A program made the translations under genes and the position numbers. A DNA stretch of 64,000 bases, from assembly GCA_036852015.1 (NCBI GenBank), contig JAANDG010000302.1, positions 62,001 to 126,000 on the forward strand. Reading direction: 5' to 3'. Numbering within the stretch: the stretch's first letter is position 1; the number at the start of each line of letters is the position of its first letter. Below the pieces are notes generated by a model. The model was not told the DNA's origin, made no database searches, and saw only the letters and a list, made by a program, of their open reading frames with translations. This document shows positions 13,701-25,000 of the stretch, piece by piece. This stretch comes from Pelodera strongyloides (lineage: Eukaryota > Nematoda > Chromadorea > Rhabditida > Rhabditidae).

Positions 13701-16700
13701 TCTTGTTTGGCGAAAGGATTGTAATTCCTGCCAGCCTCAAGGGACGGATTCTGCGTCAGTTGCATCAAGGACACCAAGGAATTGTTCGTACCAAGACGCT
13801 CGCAAGATCGCTAGTTTATTGGCCGTTCATTGACGAGGACATTGAGAACATGGTGAAGTCCTGTGCAAACTGCAATCGTGCTCAGAAAGCACCGACAAAG
13901 ACGAATTTGGAATCGTGGAGCAAGGCAAGTGAACCTATGGAACGAGTACACGCTGATTTTGCTGGTCCACTTGAAGGAAAATACTATTTGCTTGTCGTTG
14001 ACGCATATAGTAAGTGGTCAGAAATCGTTGCCATGGATCGAATCACTACGTCTGCTACTATATCCAACCTGAAGAAGATTTTCTCACAATTCGGCATGCC
14101 AGAGACGCTGGTAACAGACAATGGAACGCAATTCACCAGTGCTGAATTCGCGTTGTTCTGTGCAAAGAATGGGATCAAACATATCAGATCACCGCCATTC
14201 CACCCGCAATCAAACGGACAAGCGGAGAGGTTCGTTGACACTTTCAAGCGGGCGCTGCTGAAATTGAAGGGGGAGGGAAGCCCTGCAGAGAATCTTCAGA
14301 TGTTCCTGCTCTCATACCGGATGACGCCGTCATCTAACGTTCCTGAAGGCAAGTCGTCAGCTGAAGCATTTCTGAATCGAAAGCTGCGCACATCGTGGGA
14401 TTTGTTGAAACCCAGGCCTGAGAGGAAGATCGTCAAGGACGAACGTATGGAGAAGCAGTTCAACAAGAAACACGGTTCGAAGGCTACAGTTTTCCATCCC
14501 GGAGACTTAGTCTACATTCTTGACTACAAGGTCCCGAGTAAACCTACTTGGATCGAAGCTACAGTAGTCAAGAAGAACGGTAGTGTGATGTACGATGCGA
14601 GGATTGAAGGACGCAAGAACCTTATCCGTCGACATGCTAATCAGATGAGGCTGAGGACTGTTTCCAACCAAAGTCGAGCCTATGACATCTTGCTGGATGC
14701 ATTCGATATCACACCACGACCGAAGTCGAACCTGAAGGAGTCTAGTCCGAAGTCAACGACTCCACCGACAACTGTCACAGACACAGTTGAGGATGCTGAA
14801 CACTCTGTACCAGAAGAAGTTCCGGACGCGGAGGAGCTCTTCGAGGATGCTGCCTCTACGCCGTCGCCAGTCGCTGTGACAACTACACCGCCGTTACGTC
14901 GATCCAGCCGTGCAAGGAAGACAACGACGAAGATGGAAATCAACCCGTCAAATAAGCGTTACTAAGTCGTTGTAGTATATTGTTCTTGTTTTAAGTATAA
15001 CTTAAATACTAAGGTTGGAGGTGTTAGGTATTACGGTATACCTAAGATTTATTTGTAGTTTGTTACTTTGTTACTTATGTTGTTCACGTGTTACTCACTC
15101 ACATCTGCTCACTGATCTTTTCGTCCTTAGTGATCAGTGGAGCACACTCTGTCTTGCCGTTGGCAAATTATCTAATTGCAACTACCCGCAAGTTATTAGT
15201 GTTTATATTATTGGTGTTTGATCCGCACGTAGCCATCCGTATATAAGGGCTACGGCCTAAACACTCATGGCTTATCATATCGCTCATTATATCGCCTCGC
15301 CCGTCTTCGTCGCTAATAAACCCGTTATTCGAAGATCGTCTCACTCTCTTGTCGCTCAGTTCTGTTGTATCAGAAGTAATACCGTGATACACAACACAAA
15401 CCAAATAATTCACTACTAATGTACAATGTTCAGCTGACGATATGGGTCTGGGAAAGACGTTATCGATGATTTCACTGATCTGTGCTCAGAAAGCGGTACT
15501 CAGCCAGATGAAGGATGACGAATTTGAACAGTACAAACAGCACAGACAGAAGCTCGCCAAGGAACAGAGGTGTGTATTATCGATTTCGCTTGCTCAACAC
15601 TGGGCCCCGATTCTCCTTTTATAGCCTCTTAGGTATTCTAATTTTCGTTTCATTCACACAAACAAAAGACCAAGTAAACTCTTCTCCTTTATATAATAAG
15701 ATTAATAACTAGGGTACAATCCGCCTAGACGGTACCACGGGTCTTAGTTACTTAGTTCTGCTTCAGAACCTTTGCAGGTGTTCATTGTTTACATCCATGA
15801 TCCATGCTAGGGAACCATTCAAGCCCATTCTCTTATTCACTTGTACTACGCAAACTCATTCGTGTTCATGAGTTAATACAACTGCTTTCAGTGTCCGACC
15901 GTCCAATTGCACCCTTGTAGTAGTCCCGGTGTCGCTCCTCAAGCAGTGGGAGGAGGAGATCAGAACAAAGGTTTTATTAGTTTACTGTACTAAAGTCTTC
16001 TGGGTAAATCCTACATTACATTTCATTCGTTCTTAATTTTATTCGTCTCGTTGTGTAGTGTTTCGGCTCCTTTTGTAACTTTAAAAGACGTTGCTTTTCA
16101 GCGGTATATGTATTATTATTATTTGAAGTACGTATTGTATTGTTGCATTCGTCTTTCACAGGTGAGCAAAAACTACTTGAACGTGGTCGCTTATTACGGG
16201 AAGGAGCGCGAACATCTGAATGTAAAGAGGTGCGTTTGATTGTGTATTTTAAAAGTAACACAGGGCCTCAAATTTTTGTATATTAGGTTTGAATGTGCGA
16301 GGGCTGACTTATACTGTCGACAACTCATTTTTGTTGGGGGTTTGGTATTTTTTTTATCTACTGTCTTTAGTTTGGCAAGGGCGGATGTTGTGCTAACCAC
16401 CTACGGAGTAATTACCAGCGAAATTGCTGTCACTGTTCCCAAGGAAGAGCGGGGTTTCAGGAAGAGAAAGGTATAAAACTACCGTAATTATGTCATTTTT
16501 AATTTTAAAAATTGCTTGCAATTACATGTCTGTTATTTATTTGGTTCAGTCGAGGCCAGATAGAAAAATAAAATTGGTTTGGAGTGTAACCTTATTTGCA
16601 CTTACAATTAGCTAACTTGCTTACATATTGCGAACCCATGTAGTTGACACGATATGGTAGGAGTACAAAATAGACCAATAGTGAGTTGTGATTATTGATT

Positions 16701-19700
16701 TGACAACAACAATTTCCGGCATACATCACACTATGTAGTTCTTTGTTTTGCAGCAGTTTGATATCGACTACTCGTCCACACTTGCCTCGATATACTTTAA
16801 CAGGATCATTCTGGACGAGGCGCACAACATCAAGAACAAGGTAACAGTTCGACAAAAATCCAGATTCTACCGTAATCGGCTCAGAACTACGCTACTCTTG
16901 ATCATGTTTTCATTTTCAGTGTGTTGTGTGTTTGCCACTTTTTTCATTATCGTATTTTTTATATATTAGAAATTATTGAAATCATATTTTGGGTGCATAG
17001 ATACATTGATTTGATGATTTGTGCATTCACATTCATGTTATGGACTTCGTCAATTCAACGGTCTCGAACTACACCGCTGTTTTTTTTTAGCAAACAGATC
17101 GCGCGCGTGCTTGTTGTGCACTTCTGTCCTGCTCAAGATGGGCGCTCACGGGAACGCCAGTCCAAAACAACATCGATGATTTCTATTCGCTCGTCCGGTT
17201 CCTTCGCTACGAACCCTTTTGTGATCTCGGGTTTTGGAAACAGAAGATCCAAGCTGTTTCGAGTGAGTTACAGGTTACATTAAGAAATAAGCACTAGGAA
17301 CGGATACCATGCATATTTGAAGCTAGTGCAATGCCTGTGGAATGACGTAGTATCGTAGGATGTTGTTTTGGATGTATTGTGGTTTTGTCAAATGGACTTC
17401 AATCTAAATATAAAATGTAATTTATTTATTTTATTATGCAGAGAGTTCCAAAGAGCGTATGAGCGCTCTGGTGCAGAGCATTATGCTGCACCGAACGAAG
17501 GACGCGATCCTCAAGGACGTGCTCCCCACCAGAACCAACAAGCTCGAAGTGATCACTATGAGCGAAGTGGAAAAGGTTTGATTTTCTATGACGGTTCTCA
17601 ATGCTGCAATTACTGTTTGTTGGTAGGCAATATGTGCAATGTAGAGATTTTAAAAGTTAGAGATATTCAGATATGGCGCATTATTATGTTTCCATTGTGT
17701 AATAATATATAGTTGTATGTTTTTCTGAGATCAACGACACTAGCTTCATGTGTACTTGTTGCTGCTTAACTATTAACCCATTCAGAGCGTTTATCGCGTG
17801 ATGTTAAAGGCGTCACAGATGAAACTCGAGCAGTTCCTTCAAGGCCGTCACGGTGGTGAGAGCACCGACTCCTTCTATGAGGTATTCCTTTCGTTGCATA
17901 GTTTGTAGTGAATAGTGAAATATGAAATGATCGATTTTATTTGAAATGTGTTCATTTTGAAGCTTTATTCGAATCACCTCTCTAAAAGCCATGGGAATGT
18001 AAAAAAAACGAAATACAGAGGGTGTACTAGATTGGCGTTGTTTTTGAAGCAGAAAAGAAAAAACAGTGTCGTTCTTTGTCTTCGATTAAACCTTTCTTTA
18101 CGCATAGGTGGACGAGGACAAAGCCGGCGCGGATGGAAAGGGCACCAAGAAAGATTCTGGAATGGAGGTCAACCCATTTGGTGAGTGAACCTTTCAGTGA
18201 GCATCAGTTACTGAGACTGAGCTGCAGTGTTGTACATGGAACGCGCTAAATTTGCATAAACGAACGTTTGACGACATTGTAGAACAGGGTGAACATGTAG
18301 GACATTATGCAAAAGTTTGCGTTTGCATGAAATTTCATGGTCTCTATTTATCTCTGTATTTCTTTGACAGGGTCCGGTCCTAAGGCCACAATGCACACGA
18401 TTCTCGTCGTCTTGTTGCGCCTTCGACAGGCGGCCGTTCACTTTTGCCTCATTAGGGATGTGAGTTGTTACTTTTTTGTTTTTGTGCCCATCACACCATG
18501 TTATTACTTTTTGAGCTGAATAGGGATCGTCGATCATGCATGTCAAGCGGAGATAATGTGCCAAGAAAATCTTCAGTTCAAGAGTAATAGTTCACAAGAA
18601 ACACCTGGTTGAACGCGTACGATTACGACCCTTGATCATTGACTCATCGATACCCTAAGTCACTCACACAATACCTCATTCTATTCTATATTCTATTGGA
18701 AATGTGGGATTGTTTGTTCGTCCAGTTGGCCTATTTCTCACCTTTTACGGACGCAGTTATTTATGTCTGTCATATTGTAGGGCGTTGACATGAGTGCGTT
18801 CGATGGTCTTTCGGGCAGTCATCTTGATGAGAAGCAGGCTTCTGATGCGGATGAACTGCTTAATGCATCGCTCACCTCGATGACTGACGAGGAGAAGGTG
18901 GCTGCCGATCACATTTTCCATGAAAATGTGATGAGCTCCAAGGTCCGTAGGTTTAGAGCTTTACTGTCATCCTGTTCAGGTATTGAGTTTTTGCACGGTG
19001 AACATTTATATTTTGTGTGCGTGTGTGTAGTGAACAACCGGAAGCTTCTGTTTTTTTTTGTGTGTGTGAGCGACGGCAACTTTGATTGTTTTTAGATGAA
19101 GGCTGTTCTCGACCGTATCCAACAAGTACACCGCTCCGGCAAGAGTGTGGTCGTGGTCAGCCAGTGGACAAAAGTCCTTGATTTGGTTGGATTTTATTTG
19201 CAAAAGGTTAGCTCTTTTATGTATGTCTATGATAACTTCGCAATGCCCAGTCATGGTAATAGCCGTTCTGCCTGCTGTGTCATCGTCAATTGATTTACAT
19301 AAATCGATAAATAGGCGGTTTGTGCAGAACAGGTTTCCATACATAATTAGCAATATCTTCCAGTTTGCTTTTTAGTGCGGAATCCGTTGGACAGAACTGA
19401 CGGGTCGTGACAATATGGCTGTGCGCGATCAAAATCTCACTAATTTCAAATCTGGTTCGGTACCCGGAGTTCTACTTCTTTCCCTCACCGCTGGTGGATG
19501 TGGTCTAAACCTGACGAGTGGTACGTTCTCATACACTCCTATTCTTATCGTTTGTTTCTGATGGATTCGTTTAGCTCGTCTGTATTGGCATCTGGCATTG
19601 CAGATGTAGATTTACGTTGTCTGGCGTCATGGCGTGTGATTTTGATTCTTTATATCTGATTTCCACGTATTTTTGCAGTTTTAGCGCTACGTAAAATACA

Positions 19701-20367
19701 TGGGAGTGCAATTGTCCTGTACATCTCATAAAATACGAACGCTATCGCTTTACAGTTCACTACGAAAAAAGAGTAGTTTTCAACAGATAGGACAAGAAGG
19801 AGTGCATTTCCTTTTTTAGCATCGGATCTGATCATGATCGACGCACACTGGAACCCTCAGTTGGAAGAACAAGCATTTTGTCGAGTCTACCGTATTGGGC
19901 AGAAGAAGGATGTTACAGTACATAGGTGACCGTTATTATGATTTTTTGATAGGAACAAATTATTTGTTATTGTGTATGTTTAATTGTATGTGTGATTTGT
20001 TGTGACAAGAGAATTACAAAAAATGTTTATTTATTCGTGTGCTCTTTAGATTTGTGACCGCGAGCACCATCGAGGAGCGCGTGCTCGCTTTGCAAGAGAA
20101 GAAGATCGAGTTGGCGAAGCAAGTGATGAGCGGGTCAGTCGTTAGCACAGCACACTTTGCTTATCATTTTCGTTTGCGAGGGTTTTTACTGTTTATTTGG
20201 TATTTCGGGCAAAGTAAGATCCTCATAAGTGGACCACAAAAATAAAGACTTTTTACGAAGCGCTTGTTTTCAGAAAAATCGGCAAGAATGTGACCATCGA
20301 AGATCTACGCTTCCTCTTCGAAATTGGAGATGTGGGAGGAAAAGCTAGAGAGGGAAAGAAGGACTAG
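4711..20367 (+). CDS. TTF2/lodestar-type SNF2-family ATPase (transcription termination factor 2)
   Basis: Homologues are DNA-dependent ATPases that strip RNA polymerase II from DNA, notably at mitosis. Twenty-six exons give about 1,136 residues (human TTF2 is about 1,160): 4711-4791, 5049-5147, 5739-6506, 6665-6797, 7235-7297, 7407-7512, 7792-7882, 8043-8170, 8518-8583, 8790-8929, 15434-15569, 15892-15970, 16162-16229, 16371-16470, 16754-16840, 17091-17262, 17442-17575, 17786-17881, 18108-18180, 18371-18459, 18781-18942, 19096-19206, 19376-19520, 19820-19925, 20050-20133, 20274-20367. All phases agree. The N-terminal third is acidic and Ser-rich, with long Glu/Asp runs at 6150-6290. I see no GRF zinc finger like that of vertebrate TTF2. 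The helicase core shows [12 protein letters not shown], Walker [51 protein letters not shown] and [11 protein letters not shown]. The intron between the exons ending GGIL and starting ADDMGLGKT carries an LTR retrotransposon. Likely trans-spliced at 4700, downstream partner of the preceding gene. Confidence 0.9.
5573..5696. repeat. Near-perfect hairpin-forming inverted repeat
   Basis: The 38-base arm at 5573-5610 (CTGGTTTATAGCCCC...) is repeated inverted at 5658-5696; the only difference I see is one extra C in the right arm. The 47-base centre is unique. It sits in the intron before the large acidic exon of the TTF2-like gene. It is probably a tiny MITE or its remnant. The poly(C)-rich arms differ from the other inverted repeats in the window. 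Confidence 0.75.
9214..9588 (+). repeat. Left LTR (375 bp)
   Basis: Starts TGTTAGG and ends ACACAACA. Internal signals visible are a TATATAA box at 9432-9438 and an AATAAA at 9507-9512, fitting a U3-R-U5 arrangement with transcription starting around 9460. I read it as identical to the copy at 15022-15396. Confidence 0.93.
9590..9607 (+). other. Candidate primer-binding site of the LTR element
   Basis: Two bases after the LTR end the sequence reads TGGCGTTCAGGAGTTCGC. A PBS normally begins with TGG, complementary to the CCA end of the priming tRNA. I cannot name the tRNA without a comparison set. Confidence 0.5.
9636..9940 (+). repeat. Short tandem duplications in the retrotransposon leader
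   Basis: TCGGCGCCGCC recurs three times (near 9636, 9692 and 9739) at roughly 50-base spacing. It is followed by two diverged copies of a 70-72 base unit (9799-9870 and 9871-9940), both beginning CAGAGTTATCT and ending with GGTTGT..ACTGG. These lie between the PBS and gag and may be packaging or leader structures; that role is inference. Confidence 0.65.
10009..11757 (+). pseudogene. gag-protease-5' reverse transcriptase reading frame of the LTR element (truncated by frameshift)
   Basis: Continuous frame from about 10009 ([10 protein letters not shown]); an upstream in-frame ATG exists at 9934. Order visible: a gag/capsid-like region (~10140-10750); two zinc knuckles (CRYCG and [14 protein letters not shown], ~10843-10941); an aspartic protease with the LDTGSD active site (~11050); and the start of reverse transcriptase. 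The frame is lost near 11670 within the RT, after which translation runs about 30 aberrant residues to a stop at 11757. The expected RT sequence resumes in another frame from about 11671. The element therefore cannot make a full Pol from this copy without recoding. I see nothing resembling a programmed-frameshift signal there, and the shift lies inside the RT domain rather than at a gag-pol junction. Confidence 0.9.
11671..14965 (+). pseudogene. Reverse transcriptase-RNase H-integrase part of pol, split by a LINE insertion
   Basis: The second reading-frame block carries RT motifs ([19 protein letters not shown], then YLDD at about 11931). It is interrupted at 11944-12643 by a LINE fragment and resumes at about 12649. 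Downstream are the RT thumb and RNase H ([15 protein letters not shown], ~13075), the tether region ending ADVLSRL (~13430), an integrase HHCC zinc-binding module (~13760-13880) and the catalytic core ([26 protein letters not shown]; ~13950-14240). A Ser/Thr/Pro-rich tail runs to the stop at 14963. The integrase type and domain order place it in the Ty3/gypsy group. No envelope-like frame follows. Confidence 0.92.
11944..12643 (-). mobile_element. 5'-truncated non-LTR retrotransposon (LINE) fragment
   Basis: Inserted antisense in pol and flanked by GATGT duplications (11939-11943 and 12644-12648). Read on the minus strand it opens with about 50 codons typical of the extreme C-terminus of a CR1/Jockey-like ORF2 ([19 protein letters not shown]) and a stop near 12494. 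A 3' UTR of about 550 bp follows, with AATAAA and a terminal (ATGTTT)n hexamer tract (seen on the plus strand as AAACAT repeats from 11944). Microsatellite-type 3' ends and 5' truncation are standard for such elements. Family assignment is tentative. Confidence 0.85.
15011..15021 (+). other. Polypurine tract of the LTR element
   Basis: AAGGTTGGAGG lies directly before the right LTR, where a polypurine tract is expected to prime plus-strand DNA synthesis. It is short and interrupted by two T residues. Confidence 0.5.
15022..15396 (+). repeat. Right LTR (375 bp)
   Basis: Apparently identical to the left LTR. Its AATAAA (15315-15320) lies in sense orientation inside the host intron, 114 bases before the exon that encodes Walker A, so it could cause premature polyadenylation of the TTF2-like transcript. 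Confidence 0.93.
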
Positions 20368-22062
20368 TTGAGAGAGGCTTCATATTGCATGTATGCTGTT
20401 TATTTTGTCTTCTACTGTGTGTATCTTTTTTTGATTCCGTTATGCTAGTGACTTTTAGTATTTAGAAGTAAAGTTCAATCTTACACGTACACTACTTCGG
20501 TTGTATGCAGGGTTCGACAGGATTGCCCACACGCCGATAAAGATGAAAAGTGAACGTGAAACGTGTGCGGGTAATTGTGTGGGACCCAGTGGTTGTTTCA
20601 CTCTGCCCCACCAGATTACATAATTTGAAATTTCAATGCGGAGGTTTATTGTTATGTTAGTTAGGAGATGTTAATACTTTCACACTGTGTGTTTTATATT
20701 GATCATTAATAGTGTTATATCTGAAACTTGCTCATTGAATCGTGTTGTTCACTTTTGATTTGGAACATATTCTCTCTTGACTATGGTTAATTTATCATTA
20801 ATTGAATTGCGGTTTGTCATTTCGAAAGGAATCTTTTAACTTGTATATTAATTTCTTTCTTAACGGTGTTTTACTTTTGAGGAATTGTTGTATGAACCAA
20901 ATCTCAGTACTGGAAAAGCAATGCATTAGTTCTACGGCTACCTTCTGCTATTACTCTACAAGCAGTAGAGGGAGGTTGTATGTAATATGCAATTTTATTT
21001 GCAAGGAATGTTGATTATGGTACTAGTTACTGGTATGTCTACGCTTGTCACATGGAGAATGTTTTAGGATTCGATTTCGTTCTAGAACTCGGTTTCGTTT
21101 ATACTCATTTGTATTCTTAGTGCATGTGCATTTGAGTTTTGCTTAGGAAATTTCAGTTTATGGCTTTACAATTCGTGTGTTATTGCGAGTTTATTGATTA
21201 AAAGTTTGACCGTTATATCCTTGTTTATGTTTCTAAGTGAGCATGTTGTGTGTTGTAAAGTGTGTTCTCCTCCTATGTGCAGTACTGACTGAATAAACGA
21301 AAGAAAAGCAGTCAACCAAGCAATCACAGTTTAAAAAAGAAGGTGGAAGCCAGCTTACTGTGTTATTAGGACCATGCACATTAAAGCCAAAATACTTCCT
21401 AACTAATTCACCATGGCAGACGTCATAACTTCATTCGTAGTGAACCAAAACAAACGAACGGGATAATTTTTCGCCATGATCAGTTTTACAAAATATGCTT
21501 CAAACTCCGTACTCCATTCCTTGCCCAATATTTTAGGGTGTCTATGTAATAAAGAAATACAAGTTTCTCTAGTCTCGTCTCTGCAAGGAAGCGTACAAAT
21601 TTCTTTCAACTGCGAGTGGGATTCTGGAATTCCTCTCCACACGGTACAGATGATTGAACATTTCCACATTTGAGTCAAAACGCTAATATAGTATTGAATA
21701 AATCAGAAACGAAACTATCAACGAGAACAAAAACATTTATTCGTGATTCCTCAAGCCACAGTCAACCTTCAAACAATAACAATCAACCGATAACAACTAA
21801 CAATGACCAACAACTGAGTTAAGAGGTCGGATAACAACGGGAAAAGAACGGAAGTAGAAATAACAAATGACCATCGAAATCGTCCCCATTTCAACATATT
21901 AACAAGGCATTAACATACTGCTAAGAAAACGAAGCGCCTATACAAAATCAAAAAGAAAAAGTGTGGTCCGCGAAGGGATGCATTACTTAAACAGTGGTAA
22001 AAAAAGCGACTCAATATAAACCAGGAACGAAACACAGAAATGAACAGCTCAGCTCTCATCGC
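20368..22062. other. Convergent 3' untranslated/intergenic region
   Basis: Lies between the stops of the plus-strand TTF2-like gene and the minus-strand DDX18-like gene. A plus-strand AATAAA at 21292-21297 and a minus-strand AATAAA (TTTATT on plus, 21736-21741) give plausible ends for the two transcripts. A 91-codon minus-strand open frame at 21403-21678 lies between them; it has no recognisable motif and no clear gene signals. Confidence 0.6.
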
Positions 22063-25000
22063 CTACTCCTCTCCAGTTGCTTCGACCTTCTTCTTCTTTC
22101 TCATTTTCTTCTCGCCTCCCTTATCGAAAGGTCGCTTCTTACCAGACAACTTGGACACCTTCTGGAATAAAGGGCATTAAGACATATCATGCCTGACGAT
22201 CATATGCCTGGTTCGTAGCATAATAGCGTTGACGTACTGACCGACGAAACCACCTTCCAAATAAGCCTCAGCCTAACAATAAGCATATTGCATAAATTTA
22301 GAAGGAGGTTTGAGCCAGCACACATACCACCGCCGCGATTAGAATATTAAGCATGCCAAATGCGGGGTGGTACCAGAAATATAGCCGAAACGTATCATAA
22401 ATAGACAGAATTTCGGGAGACATTAGACTTTAACGACGAGATTTATGCCCCGGCCTCATTACCGAATTACTGTTTTTTTCTTCACAATCAAAGTATACTG
22501 CTCCGTGTACTACCAAAACCACACTGCTTATGATCATCTTCACGATACATTTTTGATTAAAGCCGTATTGCACCCACTTTGATAAATTGATACGAATAGA
22601 CTATGTATCCTAGTTAATTTGGTGCCGGAAGCTTCGGACGGGCATCAAAAATTTGCATAAGATACATAGGTAATTCGTAACATATTCAAATTTTCCAAAG
22701 TAGGTACAATACGGCTCTAAATTATTTGAAACCCAAGCAAACCTTTCTGCAAACAGCCATGTCGACGAGGGGTGGAACAGTGAATCCGAAGGACTTTGCT
22801 AGGGCAAGTAGATTCAGTTGCTGAACGTTGAAGATATCCTTGAGAGCATGAGCGTCGTAAGCACGAACGTACGACTTGTACGCTTCCTGAATAAACAAGA
22901 ACATTGAATAATGAATGATTAACGTATTGCAACCACTTTGATAAATTTGCATAACAAACATACTTCTCGCACATAACACATCATTTCGACATCTAACCAG
23001 GCACATACAAAAAGAACGAAAGTTGCGGCTAGTATTATATCGAAAGGCACTAGAAGAGTCAGATGTACAATTCATAGAACCGAGAAGACCGCTGAGAAAG
23101 CTGTTCATATAAGAGCTATGTTCCTCATTCGCATTTTAGCGGTAATCGTAATCCCACGTTTCCTCCCAAACAAGCGGGAAACGCGGGATTCGGTTCTTAG
23201 CGCGAGCGCTAATCAGGGGCCTTGCCGTTAACACAAGGCCTTGCCGTTAACACAAGGCCTTGCCGTTAACACAAGGCCTTGCCTAAATGTTGAATTGCGG
23301 GACATGAATCTGTCAGGAAACATGCGACTTTTCTTATCGCGTGGGATTGGGTGCTAGCCCCACAGGAAACGCGGGATTTATTTTTGTTTCGGGGGAAACG
23401 TGCACTAAAAGAACAGAGAGGTTTGTTATTTGAAGGGAAACATTCAGTTATGAGATTCCACCACTTATGTAATTGCTCGTTGAAATATAAGTTCACAATA
23501 AATGAGTGTTCACCAACCTTTGCACTCATGTTCAGATAGTAGTTCTTGTCAACAAGTTGCTCCAGTTGAGATTGAATGTTGGCCACTTTGGCCCAACTGA
23601 ACTCGAACTCGTTCAAAACAACTTTCGCTTCTTTGAGATATCTAAAGGATAAGGATTAAGCACTAGAGCAATAATGCATTCACGTAGTATGTTTGAACAA
23701 GGAAAGGGCAAAATAAGACTGACCTCAAGAATCCGAGTTCTTCGGGCCTGAGAATGAGAAGGGCCTTGCCACGACCGTCGAGACCACGGGCAGTACGACC
23801 GACTCTGGAATAAAGAAGGCGTCAACTCATCATAAAACATTACAAATGAAAGACGATATATAAAGAAGGAAGTCGCACAATGTATCAATAAATACACGCA
23901 CTAAAAGTTGTACATACCTGTGAATGTATTCGCGGGGCTCATCTGGGGGATCGAACTGGACAATCCAGTCGACGGCCGGAATATCGAGACCACTACAATT
24001 AAGACAAGTGAGAACTCAACTATAACTCTCAGCTTACGCAAGCACTAACGCTGAAAGGTCCACGTTTTAGTGTAAGGCTAATTGTACATGACTGAAGCCT
24101 AAGCTAGAAAAATATTCATACCACACATATTATTGTTTGTTATAAAATGATTAATTACTGCAGACAAAAAACAATCAGCGGATCAGCGCTCGTACAAACG
24201 ATAACATTGTAAATCAACAAATAAAGATACACGTAAATATGCAATATTTGTACGGTAATGGTAAAAAAATAAACGAGTATCAACAATAAAAACCTTTCAA
24301 CAATAGATTTTTTTTTATATGTTGTTTTTGTTATAGTTTTTTATTATGTTAATTCGAACTAATACTCACCGGGCAGCCACGTCAGTGCAAAGCAGAATGC
24401 CCGTCTTATCATTGCAGAATTGAACGAAAGTAGACGCTCGGACATTTTGCTTCATCTTACCCTGAAACAAAAAAGTGAACAAAATGATCCTCATTTGTCA
24501 TAGTAGGAAAGGAAATCAAAAATGTAAGTAAAACTAATGAAACATGAGTTCAAACAGTCTCTTCCCCTTCAACTTACATAAATACACTTCACTGGGAGAT
24601 CGATATAGTTGAGAAGCTCGCTGTGATATTTCACACTGTTACACGAGGAGAAGAATACCATCACCTAAAAAGGAGGTTAGATTTCAATTAAAGTCCGTGT
24701 TAAATTTAATAAAACCAAAAACCACGCGGCACCTAATAACATACATCTAGGTGGAGACAACATTCCAAAGTTTTATTTATACATATTTATTCCAAAGAAT
24801 TATGCATACTTTTTATACATATAATACTGTTAACGTTTCTACTAGATTTACGAAACCGGAATTTATTTAAGAGACTATTTTACAATGGAAATCAAGAAAA
24901 AAAAATCAGTGAATATATCAATTATAGCTGACACACCTTTTGGTTTCGATTCTTCTTGAGGAAAGTGAACAAGAGCAAGAAACGCTTCTCCGACGGGCAG

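Larger units (their letters stand above)
9214..15396 (+). mobile_element. Ty3/gypsy-type LTR retrotransposon, defective copy
   Basis: Complete LTR-to-LTR insertion flanked by the 5 bp target duplication CAAAC (9209-9213 and 15397-15401). The two 375 bp LTRs start TG and end CA and look identical base for base. Inside are a primer-binding-site candidate, gag with zinc knuckles, protease, reverse transcriptase, RNase H and integrase in the Ty3/gypsy order, then a polypurine tract. Two lesions inactivate pol: a frameshift near 11670 and a 0.7 kb LINE fragment at 11944. Excluding the LINE it is about 5.5 kb. It lies in sense orientation within an intron of the TTF2-like gene; without it that intron would be about 0.3 kb. 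Confidence 0.95.

Noticed and set aside
21403..21678. 91-codon minus-strand frame between the convergent genes
   Set aside because: Lies in overlapping 3' UTR territory, with no acceptor before its ATG and no family resemblance; left as unproven.
23218..23284. Short regularly spaced repeats considered as a CRISPR-like array
   Set aside because: Units are contiguous with no spacers, and the context is a eukaryotic intron; it is an ordinary tandem repeat.
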